A stretch of DNA of 64,000 bases from JACPUW01 sp049115495. Its GTDB lineage: Bacteria; Bacteroidota; Bacteroidia; CAILMK01; JACPUW01. The position numbers were made by a program, and so were the translations under genes. Positions 44,748-55,500 of the stretch are shown here, in pieces (positions within the stretch are counted from its first letter, which is position 1; every line of letters starts with the position of its first letter). Under the pieces are notes generated by a model. The model saw only the letters and a program-made list of their open reading frames with translations, did not search any database and was not told the origin of the DNA. The DNA lies in assembly GCA_049115495.1 (NCBI GenBank), contig JAGDZV010000015.1, forward strand, positions 62,001-126,000. The letters run 5' to 3'.

Positions 44748-45551
44748 TCATCCATTTAGGTCAACCACTATTCTAAAGGCTTCAAAATTGTTTTTAGCAT
44801 CAGAAATGGTAAACGCGCATTTTCTTGTTCCATCTTCGAGAAAAGCCCAATCTATACCCCATTCTACTTTTGCATGATTACCAGGTTCAATATTTACGCT
44901 GCGAATAATTTGTGTGCCTCCCAATCTTTCGTTGTTTTTATCCAAGTAGTCCACCTTTAATTCAATAGTTTCAAGGGTAAGAATTCGGTTTAGGTTCTTA
45001 ATGAACAATTCGTACTCATATTTACCCATTAGTTTTCGAGTTACGTCTTTTACCGTAACATCAATGTTGTTTTTGAAGTACTCATTTTCAAGGCGTGCCA
45101 TTTCGCACAAAATCTTCGCTTCTTTTGTGCTTTTGTCTGCCTGTTGCATAAAATCACTGCTTAATGAGAATTCTACTCCGTTAATGGTTACTGTATTTGA
45201 AGTAAACATTACAGTTGGCTTTTTCTCAATATTCACTTCTTCAATGATTAAGGCTTCATCTAATAATTCTTCCTCAGCCGCCTCCATGCTTTCCGCGTAA
45301 ACGGTTTCATTTAAAGGCTTATTTTCTTTCACTTTATTGACTTTTTCTTCAGTTAATACATCTGTTTCTTCAACCTTTGATTCTTCAATTATCGTTACAG
45401 GTTGCTTGTCTTCAACTGTTTCAACATCTGTAACTTCAACTGTTTTTTCAGTTGGAGCTTGTGCTTCTTTCTCAATGCTTAGTGGAGCGGCATTTTTTTG
45501 TGCGCATGAACCTAAAAACAAAAGGGCGGTGAGTATTGCTAGAGCTTTCAT
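44748..45551 (-). CDS. Acidic lipoprotein with C-terminal beta domain
   Basis: 267 residues with a lipobox (LLFLGSC). Residues ~25-105 are a low-complexity Glu/Val/Thr-rich spacer (KVEETDVLTEEKVNKVKENK), which would extend the domain away from the membrane. The C-terminal ~150 residues form a compact domain (RILTLETIELKVDYLDKNNE, GTQIIRSVNIEPGNHAKVEW) resembling a beta-sandwich of the DUF1425/YcfL-like kind. Upstream partner of the membrane protein gene. Confidence 0.75.
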   Translation of the reverse strand: MKALAILTALLFLGSCAQKNAAPLSIEKEAQAPTEKTVEVTDVETVEDKQPVTIIEESKVEETDVLTEEKVNKVKENKPLNETVYAESMEAAEEELLDEALIIEEVNIEKKPTVMFTSNTVTINGVEFSLSSDFMQQADKSTKEAKILCEMARLENEYFKNNIDVTVKDVTRKLMGKYEYELFIKNLNRILTLETIELKVDYLDKNNERLGGTQIIRSVNIEPGNHAKVEWGIDWAFLEDGTRKCAFTISDAKNNFEAFRIVVDLNG

Positions 45552-45635
45552 TGTTTTGGAATTTTACCCCACTAAGGTCTTCCTATACCCACTTTTTTAA
45601 AATGACTAAACTCACCTAGGCCATTTTTTCGATGT

Positions 45636-45655
45636 AAAGTCGTTTGGTTTTTTTA
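45636..45655. repeat. Left copy of a 20-bp direct repeat
   Basis: AAAGTCGTTTGGTTTTTTTA, identical to 52442-52461. The copies bracket the lyase and its lipoprotein partner (6806 bp apart). The following bases are also similar (GGTGATTTAGACAT against GCCGATTTTCGGCAT). Confidence 0.55.
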
Positions 45656-45680
45656 AAACGGTGATTTAGACATCATAGAA

Positions 45681-45711
45681 AAAGCCCCAACTCAATATAA
45701 GTTGGGGCTTT
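45681..45711 (-). terminator. Terminator of the 1892-residue T9SS protein gene
   Basis: AAAGCCCCAACT (45681-45692) and AGTTGGGGCTTT (45700-45711) form a perfect 12-bp stem with a 7-nt loop, followed on the minus strand by TTTTTC, 26 nt after the stop codon. Confidence 0.85.
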
Positions 45712-45736
45712 GTGTTATTAAAAGGATTTTAAATTC

Positions 45737-48700
45737 CTACTTCACTAAAACCAATTTTCCGTTTCCAATTTCTTCGTTTCCGTTAATGAAACGGTATTGA
45801 TAAACACCTTCGGCTTGTTGGCTCAAATTGAGTTCAACTTTACCTGAATTATCGTTGATTCTAATGGTTTTAATCACTTTTCCGTTTAGATCAACAATCT
45901 CAATAAATGCATTATTATTTTCAGTTAAACTGTATTCTAATACGGTAATTTCTGTAAAAGGATTTGGCCAAACTGAAATCTTGTTTTCAATATTGGGTTC
46001 AGCTACTGAAATTGGTGTTGGTGGTTTTGGAATTACATTGCCCATCATGTCAAACTCACAATCTTTACAACTTGCTTGCGTACCACAAGCGTTGGTAAAT
46101 GATGCACATACATCATAAATTGTACTTGGAGTATTCGGAAAACTGTAGGTGAAGTTTGTGCCCATAGAAGTGTAACTTCCTGTTCCATCGTCAAAATCCC
46201 AACTTATGTCGTTTGCCGAAACTGGGGTATGATAAACTCCAAAAGAAGCATCAAAAAACATGGCAGCTGGATTAATGTCAAATGTGATCGAGTCTAATGT
46301 GTCTTTATAAATCACCACATCATCAATACCCACCAAATTGCCACTTGAGAAAACCTGCAGTTTTAAATAAGTAGTACCAAAGGCTTTTGGATAAGCGTAA
46401 GGTTGTGCAATTGTTGCATTTGAAACAAGGTTGGCGGGGCTCCATTCATAAGTATAACTACCCCCTAGTGCGACACCCACTTGAATTGAATCTGAGTAGC
46501 AAATGGTGGTGTCTCTACCTGCATTAGCAACGGTATTTACAAATACCAAAACCGAATCGTAATTGGTGCAGCCATCGGCATCTGTTGCACTTAAAACATA
46601 AGTTGTAGTGCTGCTTGGTGTGGCCGTAGGGTCTAAAACGCTCGTTGAATTTAATCCGCTGGTAGGCGACCAAACATAGCTTGTGGCTGTGCCGCCAACA
46701 CTACCTTCTAATTCAGGGTCGGGCGAGCTTGGTGTGCCATAAGCAATGTATTTATCTGGGCCAGCGGAGACTTCTGGACCGTCTTTGGTTCTGATTATGA
46801 GTGTATCAAATTGCTCACTACAACCATTTGAAAGACCTAATACAACAGAATACTTTTTGCCAGATTCAAACGGGAAATTTTGTAACCATAACGTGTCGGC
46901 AACTCCTGAAAATATGACTGTATCAAAAGTGTTTCTCTGACGATAATAATTATCAATTGAATCGCCATAGCTCAAATATTCCTTGTTGAATGGAATGGTA
47001 TCATATACAACGGTATCAACTACCAAATTAAAGAATGTATCTGTTAGATTGGTGTCAGTCCAAAAGGTATCAATTCTTACTAAAAAAGTATCAAAAAAGA
47101 TAGCCGAATCCTTTTCAAAAGGCGATTTTCTATATTCAAACACTTGCCATGTAATCTTATTAAAATCACCAGTTGAAGTTCTGCCATGAACAAAGTAGTT
47201 ATCGCTGCTACATAGCACTGTGTCGCCAGTTATTTCACTTGTAAATGTGCCACGAATATGAATAAATTGAGAAATCTCGGAACTGTCATTACAATCGTTT
47301 TTAACTTTTAATCTAACCTTATACGTTTTACCCGCAGTTGAGCCACTTGTAAATGAATAGATTGAATCAAGATTTACAGTATCAATTCTACCACCATAAT
47401 AATTGTCAGGTGTATATACCGGCGAAACCACCTCGCTACTTGTGCAGTTTCCTGTTAAAGAATCTGCCTCGCAAATAATAAATTGAAACTTGGTTTCATT
47501 CAAAGTATTTGAGCCAATAAATAATGGTTCTTGACCATTGCAGTAGTAGCGTTTTAGCTTACCTTTTGCTTCAGGCTTACCAACATTAATCCAACCACGC
47601 CCTTCGTTTGTTAAACCATGCGTAGGGAAAACATTTTTAATTGAACAAAAACTAATGCATGAGTTTGAGGTTGAAACAGGCGCATTTGGTGCAACACCTT
47701 CTATTGCTGGGTTCAACGGATTTTTAGAAATATAGAAAATATGCCTATCTGTAGTATCGAGCAAGGTGTCATTGTAAAACTCAAGGTTTGCCGCAGGCTC
47801 TATACATAAATAACTACTATCCATCATTATAATTTCACCAAAACCAATATTAGGACCACCAACAACTACATGAGCGCCATCTAGTATTTTAAGTGTTCCG
47901 CCTGGTTTTACCAAAATTGTTCCGCCATTACCAATTTGAGTATAGCTTGAATCTGCTAATACAAGTGCTGCGTTCTTTTCAACTATAATCATACTCCTAA
48001 CCGTTTTGCGGCGTTCATCCCAAGCTGCACTACGAATTTCATATGGTTCGCGGTAATAGGCATCTTCAGTTGTTCTATAATCTGCCTTAAAACCTGGACC
48101 TTCAAAATTGCGCCAATAAGAATTCGCGAAAATGGTTAAGGAATCGCGGTTAATCAAATAATTGTCTTCGCAGATTTTCATTTTACTACCGTTGTCAATA
48201 TCCAAATAACCATAAGCCTGTTTAATGGCCAAATTATGCCCAAGCACTTCTTTTGTACCAGTTTTAAATTCAAAATGATTGATAATCTCAATTGGTGGAA
48301 AGAAGCATGATGTTATACACTCATCAACTGGAGCAAATCTAAAACGATGAATACCAGCTTCATCAAAAGTTAGTTTTATGGCTTTTATTAATGTGTCGTA
48401 TTCATAAATGAAACCATTGCTTTCTCTCATTAAACTTTGGCTTGCCCATGGCACATCTGTTAGATAAAACCACACTTTGGTATTTGGCTTATCTGTTTTT
48501 ATTAAGCCTTCGTACTCAAATTTTTTGGTGTAGTCAAACTGCAAGTATTCAAATCGTTTGTTTGATGTAAAAACAGTATCAGTATCATATTGTAAAAAGT
48601 TGGCATTACGTGCACTTGCTGATACGAACCAACCACCCATTTCGCAAATGGTGCCATTGCCACGGGCGGTGTCTTTGGTAAGGGTTAAGCCATTGCCTCT

Positions 48701-51415
48701 AAATTTTGCTGTTTTGGTAGTATCGGTTTCATCAAGTGGGTTTTTAACTTCAACAAGATTTGTGTCCAATGAAATGTAGGTTAACTTTTTATTTCCATTG
48801 TCATACGCTTTTACAAAACCATTGCCCTTGTATTGCAAAGCATACCTAGGTTTAAACTCTTTCGGTTTATATGTTTCATTACAAGGTAAAATCTCTAAAC
48901 TAGTAACTACCATAAGCTCGGTTCTATTTTCCCAAGTTAATCGAATATTTGTAACTGACTCCCTGTTTTGTAATTTCCCTGGGTCGTTGGGGTAGTCATT
49001 TTTCACAGAACCAATAGGTGCTTGGAAATAATGAAACTTATGTTCATCTGGCTCTCCAAAGGCTTCTTTTATTGAAATCTGCAACTTATTTTCATAACCA
49101 AAATTATCTAAGTAACCTTTGCATGGCTGAAAAATATAGTCTAAATACCCACCAGTGTTTGTAAAATCGAATGTACCATTTGGTATGTTACCGTAACCTG
49201 AGTATGACCATGTAAAGGTATGATTGGCAGGGTCTTCTAATGGTACACCATTAACTAGAATTGGGTTAATGAAATCAACTACGGTTATTTCATCTTCGTT
49301 ATTATCAAACCCTCTAATTTCTCTTATAACTTCTATTTTGCCATCGGCGAAAGTCCCACTAACACGTAAAACCTTTTCTCCATCAATTTCGGTTTCTGTA
49401 ATTATGCTATTCCCTAAATCCGGCGTTTCTTCACCATCCATAATTATGGTGTTATGTTTTAATGCATCTCCTAACTCATATTTTTTCGATTGAGTAAATC
49501 CGAAATATGGATTATCAAGCAAATGGTTTTCATCCCCCTTTGTAAGTGAAATAGCAAAATGATCGTTGTGCTCATGAGCGCCTTCATCTTGACCTAAATA
49601 GAACTGACCTTGCTCTTTGTCTTCAATATTGATATGCAAATAGGTCATATTTTCAAAATTATTATAGTCAACAACTCCTGGATTAACAGGGTTGTTCCTT
49701 ATAATAACATCGCCACTTGGCATTGCTGTTATTGAAGAGACTATTGGCTCTGTTGGCTTTAGATCATTATAAAAACCTTCTGCAAAGGCTGCATAAATAT
49801 CGGCTCTTAAGTCAACCGATTTATCTTCTAAGTAATCTAAACCAAATTCAACCAAAACACTACTAGGGTCATTATACTTTAAATTATGAGAATAACCTTT
49901 GGCTAAATAGTTTCTCATTAAGCCTGGTTCGCGTAAAATGGCTTTATCAAAAAAAGGCTTTTCATCCCATGAATCATCTACTGTTGGTAATGTACCGTTT
50001 GGCCGCTCTAGTTCAGTTGCCCATCTGTACATGTTTAATATATTCTCATCGTCCATGTAGTTAACTTCTAGAAGTCTTGGATTGTAAACTTTTGTAGCTA
50101 ATTGGCTAGCTGCAATACTTGTAAGAACTAAACCCGAAGTGTCTTGAATAAAAAAGTATTGACTTGCAGACGTTCCTAATAAAACAAGAGTAAACGGTCC
50201 ATTTCTCTGTATATTTCGATTTACATATTCTTTATTCACTTCGGTCTCAGGGTGGAAATTTTTAAAAGCCAGCATAAATGGTAACATATTCTCACTACCC
50301 CATTTTAAATAATAAGGACCTTCTTGATAACCGTACAATCCACCTTTTTGTGTTTGCCCCAAAATAATGTTCCCAATATTTTCTGTATAAAGCACCCTAT
50401 CAATAACTTGATGTGCAGTGCTGGCCCAAAGCTCTGGATGCCAACTGTCTTTTGAATTTTTGTGTGAGTAATCATTTAAAATAATTCCTGCCAAACCCAA
50501 TGCCACTGCACTCATTGTAGCATGATTATCAACTCTATACAGGGGAGTATTCCAAGGAAACGCAGCCTTAGAGTATAAATTCTCGGCATAACATTGTACA
50601 TAAAGTCCACACCAATTTAATTGCTCATGCAAATCTTCATAAGTTGTCATGCTTACTGTTTTGGCGTATGTAGATGTACTAGCGGGTTGTGGCAATGATG
50701 ATGCAGCATTAAATACCATCATACCATCGCTTACTGCTCTTAAATAATCATAAGCTTGAGCATACATTATCAAATTCTTTGAGTACCGCTGGCAATATGT
50801 TGACATAGAACCTGTGAAGTTTGCCCATCCGATTGTATTTAACATACCATTTACATCATTTTCAGTTATCTGGTTTAGGCAATAAATAGCTGTATTTCTA
50901 AACCTAGCCGATATGGTATCAGGCAATTGAGTGCCATCTGGCTTCATATCGCACAAATACACAAATGCTGCCGCCTTTGCTATATATGCTATATTATGGG
51001 GGTATTTTGATTTTTTCCCTACTTTATCATCTGCATTGATGTTGCGTTTGTCTGCAAGCTCATAAAGTGTTTCATAAATTTCAACAGCTCTTCTTGTCGG
51101 TGTATTTGGTTGTGCAGATGCATTATTCTTTTGAAATTTCTTAACCATTTTTCTAATATTTTCCAATCGTTCTTCAGCATCATTTGTGCCTTCAATGTAT
51201 GAACCTGGATGAGTTTTCGAGAATGTGCTATAAGGATGGCCTCCCAATTGTTTATCATCATGGTATTGTCCACGACTCCAACTTTCCCTGGGATCTTCGA
51301 AAAGCCGCTTATGGTTTTTGATACAATCACATTTTTGTGTATGCGCTTTTAAAGGCCATAGAAAGCCTACTGCCAAGGCAATACATACCTTGACCATTAC
51401 ATAAATTTTGGTCAT
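45737..51415 (-). CDS. 1892-residue T9SS-secreted heparinase II/III-like polysaccharide lyase with PKD-like domain
   Basis: Signal peptide (ends LKAHTQ). The N-terminal ~560 residues look like an alpha/alpha-toroid of alginate/heparin-lyase type (LYRVDNHATMSAVALGLAG; GGLYGYQEGPYYLKWGSENM). A beta-sandwich of the heparinase II/III type follows at ~590-830 (DEGAHEHNDHFAISLTKGDE, near 615). The middle ~700 residues are Thr/Asp-rich, partly repeated beta-type text of unknown role. PKD-like modules appear at about 1548-1640 (TYVLSATDADGC) and ~1745-1785. The T9SS type A sorting domain spans ~1813-1892 (VWPNPFTEITVLEY; GVYQYRF). Substrate unknown, acidic polysaccharide likely. Confidence 0.82.
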   Translation of the reverse strand: MTKIYVMVKVCIALAVGFLWPLKAHTQKCDCIKNHKRLFEDPRESWSRGQYHDDKQLGGHPYSTFSKTHPGSYIEGTNDAEERLENIRKMVKKFQKNNASAQPNTPTRRAVEIYETLYELADKRNINADDKVGKKSKYPHNIAYIAKAAAFVYLCDMKPDGTQLPDTISARFRNTAIYCLNQITENDVNGMLNTIGWANFTGSMSTYCQRYSKNLIMYAQAYDYLRAVSDGMMVFNAASSLPQPASTSTYAKTVSMTTYEDLHEQLNWCGLYVQCYAENLYSKAAFPWNTPLYRVDNHATMSAVALGLAGIILNDYSHKNSKDSWHPELWASTAHQVIDRVLYTENIGNIILGQTQKGGLYGYQEGPYYLKWGSENMLPFMLAFKNFHPETEVNKEYVNRNIQRNGPFTLVLLGTSASQYFFIQDTSGLVLTSIAASQLATKVYNPRLLEVNYMDDENILNMYRWATELERPNGTLPTVDDSWDEKPFFDKAILREPGLMRNYLAKGYSHNLKYNDPSSVLVEFGLDYLEDKSVDLRADIYAAFAEGFYNDLKPTEPIVSSITAMPSGDVIIRNNPVNPGVVDYNNFENMTYLHINIEDKEQGQFYLGQDEGAHEHNDHFAISLTKGDENHLLDNPYFGFTQSKKYELGDALKHNTIIMDGEETPDLGNSIITETEIDGEKVLRVSGTFADGKIEVIREIRGFDNNEDEITVVDFINPILVNGVPLEDPANHTFTWSYSGYGNIPNGTFDFTNTGGYLDYIFQPCKGYLDNFGYENKLQISIKEAFGEPDEHKFHYFQAPIGSVKNDYPNDPGKLQNRESVTNIRLTWENRTELMVVTSLEILPCNETYKPKEFKPRYALQYKGNGFVKAYDNGNKKLTYISLDTNLVEVKNPLDETDTTKTAKFRGNGLTLTKDTARGNGTICEMGGWFVSASARNANFLQYDTDTVFTSNKRFEYLQFDYTKKFEYEGLIKTDKPNTKVWFYLTDVPWASQSLMRESNGFIYEYDTLIKAIKLTFDEAGIHRFRFAPVDECITSCFFPPIEIINHFEFKTGTKEVLGHNLAIKQAYGYLDIDNGSKMKICEDNYLINRDSLTIFANSYWRNFEGPGFKADYRTTEDAYYREPYEIRSAAWDERRKTVRSMIIVEKNAALVLADSSYTQIGNGGTILVKPGGTLKILDGAHVVVGGPNIGFGEIIMMDSSYLCIEPAANLEFYNDTLLDTTDRHIFYISKNPLNPAIEGVAPNAPVSTSNSCISFCSIKNVFPTHGLTNEGRGWINVGKPEAKGKLKRYYCNGQEPLFIGSNTLNETKFQFIICEADSLTGNCTSSEVVSPVYTPDNYYGGRIDTVNLDSIYSFTSGSTAGKTYKVRLKVKNDCNDSSEISQFIHIRGTFTSEITGDTVLCSSDNYFVHGRTSTGDFNKITWQVFEYRKSPFEKDSAIFFDTFLVRIDTFWTDTNLTDTFFNLVVDTVVYDTIPFNKEYLSYGDSIDNYYRQRNTFDTVIFSGVADTLWLQNFPFESGKKYSVVLGLSNGCSEQFDTLIIRTKDGPEVSAGPDKYIAYGTPSSPDPELEGSVGGTATSYVWSPTSGLNSTSVLDPTATPSSTTTYVLSATDADGCTNYDSVLVFVNTVANAGRDTTICYSDSIQVGVALGGSYTYEWSPANLVSNATIAQPYAYPKAFGTTYLKLQVFSSGNLVGIDDVVIYKDTLDSITFDINPAAMFFDASFGVYHTPVSANDISWDFDDGTGSYTSMGTNFTYSFPNTPSTIYDVCASFTNACGTQASCKDCEFDMMGNVIPKPPTPISVAEPNIENKISVWPNPFTEITVLEYSLTENNNAFIEIVDLNGKVIKTIRINDNSGKVELNLSQQAEGVYQYRFINGNEEIGNGKLVLVK

Positions 51416-51444
51416 ATTTTAATTGTTTAAATGGTTGCTGTTTG

Positions 51445-52104
51445 TTATCCCCTAATTATTTGTTTCAATATTATTGCATAGCCATCATCATTGAGCTCCC
51501 AAGAAATAAGCCCATTTTCAGTATCATAGTACAAAAGGTTGTCGCTTTCATAAAACGTGAATTTTGTAACATAGTTATTCATTCCATTTAAAGAAGGATA
51601 TTTTTTCATGAAGTAAACCCCCCCACTTGAATCTACACTTCTTTCATTTGAAATGATAGATGCACGTATGAAAATATCAAAGTTGTACTTATCCTCTCTT
51701 TTTCTTGGTAACTCCTGAAAACGTAAAACCAATTGCTCTTTGGTAGCTGCCATACCACATACAAATTGCCATCTTCTTTCTTCGCAGTAATATTCGCGGT
51801 ATAGTATTTCTGTGCTTGTTTCATAACCTATACATTCATCGCCATTGGGGGCTTCATAGTAAGAATATGTTGTTAGCAAAGTGTCATAGTGCTCGCTTGG
51901 TTCAAAAACCAACTCGGTGCTATCGCCATTGTCAATCTCCAAAAACACCAAGGTTTCAGTGCCTGTATAAGCCATTTTGGCTTTGCTCTCTTCGCTTATG
52001 CGGTCTTTACTTTTATCAATTGGAGCACAGCCTTCTTGGCAGGCTTGTAGGTAGGCAAGGCTTGTAAGGGTTAGGAGTATGGTTAGCTGTTTTAGTTTTT
52101 TCAT
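51445..52104 (-). CDS. Lipoprotein upstream of the T9SS lyase
   Basis: 219 residues from the chosen ATG at 52104, which gives a good lipobox (SLAYLQAC); a longer frame from 52179 would add 25 residues and bury the signal, so it is rejected. The sequence contains several Cys (QACQEGCAP, YYCEERRWQFVCG) and beta-rich text. The stop lies 29 nt before the ATG of the lyase gene at 51415, so the two probably form an operon. Function unknown. Confidence 0.75.
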   Translation of the reverse strand: MKKLKQLTILLTLTSLAYLQACQEGCAPIDKSKDRISEESKAKMAYTGTETLVFLEIDNGDSTELVFEPSEHYDTLLTTYSYYEAPNGDECIGYETSTEILYREYYCEERRWQFVCGMAATKEQLVLRFQELPRKREDKYNFDIFIRASIISNERSVDSSGGVYFMKKYPSLNGMNNYVTKFTFYESDNLLYYDTENGLISWELNDDGYAIILKQIIRG

Positions 52105-52325
52105 TTGGTACTTAACCTTAAAAATCAACACTTCTAACATAGCATTTTTAGTCTTTAGTTCCAAACCGCAAATCAGCACCCAACTATTTAAATTTGAGCA
52201 AATTCGCCATTTACCCCCCCCCCATTTTGCTCTAATAGCCGATTTTAACTACATATTATTTTTTCAAAAAATTTTCAACTCTTAAAAACTAGTGAGTTTT
52301 ATTATAAAAATAATCCAAAAGTTTC

Positions 52326-52348
52326 ATCACCCAAAAGGGTGATTTTTT
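52326..52348 (+). terminator. Orphan terminator-like hairpin in the leader of the Asp-box protein gene
   Basis: ATCACCC-AAAA-GGGTGAT followed by TTTTT. No plus-strand gene ends nearby, so it could attenuate a long leader of the 52519 gene, or end an unseen transcript. Confidence 0.5.
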
Positions 52349-52441
52349 ATTGAGATTTTTTTTGTAAAGCAGTGAAAACTTTCAGGATTTTTCGCCATCA
52401 ACAAAAGAACTCGGATGAGTCTATAGAATAACCTAGCGAGC

Positions 52442-52461
52442 AAAGTCGTTTGGTTTTTTTA
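52442..52461. repeat. Right copy of a 20-bp direct repeat
   Basis: Identical to 45636-45655 and lying 57 bp upstream of the ATG at 52519. Confidence 0.55.
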
Positions 52462-52518
52462 TAAGCCGATTTTCGGCATACAAACCTTTCTGCTAAAACT
52501 AGGTTGTTTCTTTGTAAT

Positions 52519-55500
52519 ATGAGAATAGCCCGTTTATTCATTCCCACTTTGCTCTTGTTTTTACTCTCTACAAGTGTAAGCGCTCAAAACCAAGCCAAAT
52601 GGCACGAGCTTATTAACCAACCCAACGTAAACTACAACCAAGTAAAAGCGGCTTTTGAGCGAGAAGTTGCAGGTTTAGGCAAAGAAGAAGCTGAAGCCCA
52701 TTACAAGCATTTTAATAGATGGTGCATGCGTGCATTACCTTTCGCTCAGGCAAATGGCGACATTATGAACGCCACCGAAAGAATGAATGCTTTTGAGCAA
52801 AATTTGGCTAATAAAAGGTCGGGCGGTGGCAACTGGAAAGAGATTGGGCCTTTTACAGCAAAAGACATTTACCGTGGAGTTGGCCGAGTAAACAGCATTG
52901 CTTTTCATCCAACCGATTCTAACATTATGTGGGCTGGAGCACCTTATGGTGGCGTTTGGAAAACTGAAGATTACGGAAATACTTGGAGATGCTTAACTGA
53001 CCACTTGCCATCTTTTGGGGTTACGGGTTTGGCTGTGGACCCAACAAATCCTGATATTATTTATGCTGGTACCGGTGACGGTGAAACAGGTAGAAACCCC
53101 GGTTTTGGTGTTTGGAAAAGTACTGATGGCGGGCAAACTTGGGAACAGAAAAACAATAATATGGGCAATGTAATTGTGAATGATATAGTGGTTTATGAAG
53201 ACAACCCAAATGAAATAATCGCTGCTACTGCAACGGGTATATTTTGGTCAACCAATGGTGGTGATTCATGGGGTAATGTGCAACAAGTTTCGAGCACACA
53301 AATAAATGGCGCCACTGGAGTAAGGGAAATTAGATTTAAGCCTGATAATCATGATATTGTATATGCGGTAAGTACCAAGCGGTTTTTTAAGAGCGAAAAC
53401 CGTGGTAGAACTTGGACTACTTCGGTTCCTACCCCATTGGCGGGTCAAAAGCTTTCTGTTGCTGTAAGTGCTGCCGAACCCAATTCGGTTTGGCTTATTG
53501 ACGAAGCTCGGATTTACAAAAGCACAGATGCCGGTGAAAATATTGAAGTAATATATACTGAAGAAGGTGATAGAAATCTCGGTTCTCAAAGCTGGTATAA
53601 TACAGCTGGCGACATTTCGCCCATTGACCCTACAATTATTTACCAAGGCCATGTACCTACCTATGTTGCAAGAGACAGTATAACCAACTGGACAAGATTA
53701 CGTGGTATTCACTCTGATGTGCATTTTATTCGTCATAGCCCTGTAACTGGCAGGCTTTGGGTGGCAGGCGATGGTGGAATAGTGAGCTTAAATGATGATA
53801 AATCTTCATTTACAGACCACACCAATATGGGGGTAGCCGAGATATACGAAATGAGCCAGCACCCTGAGCTAAATGACCACATGCTAAATGGATACCAAGA
53901 TTGTGGAACCAAATACTACGTAGGTAATGGTTGGAAAGACCGTGTTGGTGCCGATGGCATGGACTGTGTTTTTGACCCCGACAGTGCTGATATTTATTTT
54001 ACCACTATTCAATACGGAGATATAAGACGGCATATTGGTGGCCCAGAAGGTAGAGTAAGTAACTTTCCTGATCCGCAAGGAAATTCTGAAACCACTAGAG
54101 GCCCGTGGGTATCGCCAATTTGGCTCGATAGAAAAGACCCAAATATTCTTTACACCGCACAGCATTCTATTTACCGCTATAAAAACTGCAGAGAAGACAA
54201 ACCCAAAAAAGAGAATTGGGAACAAATAGATAACGGTCTTTCTGCGCTCAACAGAAGCTTTGAGTATAGTGAGTTGGAACAAAACAAGGCGGCTCCAAGC
54301 ATATTTTACACGCTTAGAAACCCTAGGAATTTAAACTCAAATACAAGAACCACAATTTTTAGAACATGGAATATTCATGCAGAAATTCCGATTTGGCAAG
54401 ATATAACAGATAATCTACCGTCAAATTATCCGCTACAAGATATTGAGACTTCCGCAACTGATAGCATGCTGTTGTTTGTATGCTCGTTTAGCGGAGACGT
54501 TTTACAATCTATAAACGGGGGCGAATCATTTGTTGAACTATCTGACGGATTACCTGAGTTACCCATATATAGTATTCAATATGACAATGTTACTGGCAAC
54601 TTGTATGCGGGTACTGAAGTTGGTGTTTATGTTTTGCCAAAGGGTGAAAGCACTTGGCTAGACTACAGTGAGGGCATGAGTTTATCAGCTCCTGTTTATG
54701 AAATAGAAATTTTTTATAACCCTGAAAATCATGATAATAGCATGATAAAAGCGGCAACTTTTGGTAGAGGCATGTGGGAAAGTCCGCTGTATGGCACTCA
54801 GCCAGACCCTACTTTACCTTTCTATGCCTTTATAAAAAGTGACATTTCTTTTTTAGAAGAGCCTGAATTTTTTATTGAAGTTAGTTTTAGAAGAGGTTGG
54901 AGCCATATAAATGTAAAAGATTTTGATGCCAATAAAATTGAAATAACCAACGCTGAAGTGGTGGAATCAAAAGGCCAGCAAAACGCTTGGTTGGTAAAAT
55001 GCAAAGCAATTAATGAAGGTGAAATTACTATAAAAGTACCATCAGGTATTGCCGAAAGCGAAAGTAATGCCGGCTTGTTTAACATGGAGTCAGAAGAAAT
55101 TAGCTTTATTAACGTACAAAGCGGTGTTTCTTTAGGATATGAAGGTCCTGCAGGTTTAGGCAGTTTAGATGATGTTGCTGTTTGGCTTAATGCCAATAGT
55201 TTACTCGAAAATTATAATGTTGGCGACGAAGTAAGCCTTTGGTTTGACGAATTGGGAAATGGCGTTTCAACCGAATTAAAAGATACATTAATAGGGCCAG
55301 CCTTAAGTGTTGATACCACTTTATTTAATGGCAATGCAAGCATACAGTTTACAGAAAACTTGAAAACCGTTTTAATAATAGATAGTGTAGTAACTGGTAA
55401 AAATATTAGTGCATTTACAGTAGCGGCTTCAAACGACCTATTATATAACGAACATGCATGGCTTGGCAGTAGCAGAACACCAAATGGCTTTATTCTTCAT

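Larger units (their letters stand above)
52105..52518. other. Divergent intergenic region with a C10 tract and an orphan terminator-like hairpin
   Basis: 414 bases between divergent genes. It holds a run of ten C at 52214-52223 (G10 on the lipoprotein strand), a hairpin with T-tract at 52326-52348 and the right copy of the 20-bp direct repeat (52442-52461). No gene is supported; a short plus-strand frame at 52079-52285 has no coding character. Confidence 0.55.

Noticed and set aside
45001..45600. Two plus-strand frames opposite the acidic lipoprotein gene
   Set aside because: They are antisense readings of its Glu/Val/Thr-rich low-complexity region, giving Ser/Thr-rich text without start context.
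52079..52285. A 68-codon frame across the C10 tract
   Set aside because: It starts inside the antisense of the lipoprotein gene, spans a homopolymer and has no protein-like pattern.
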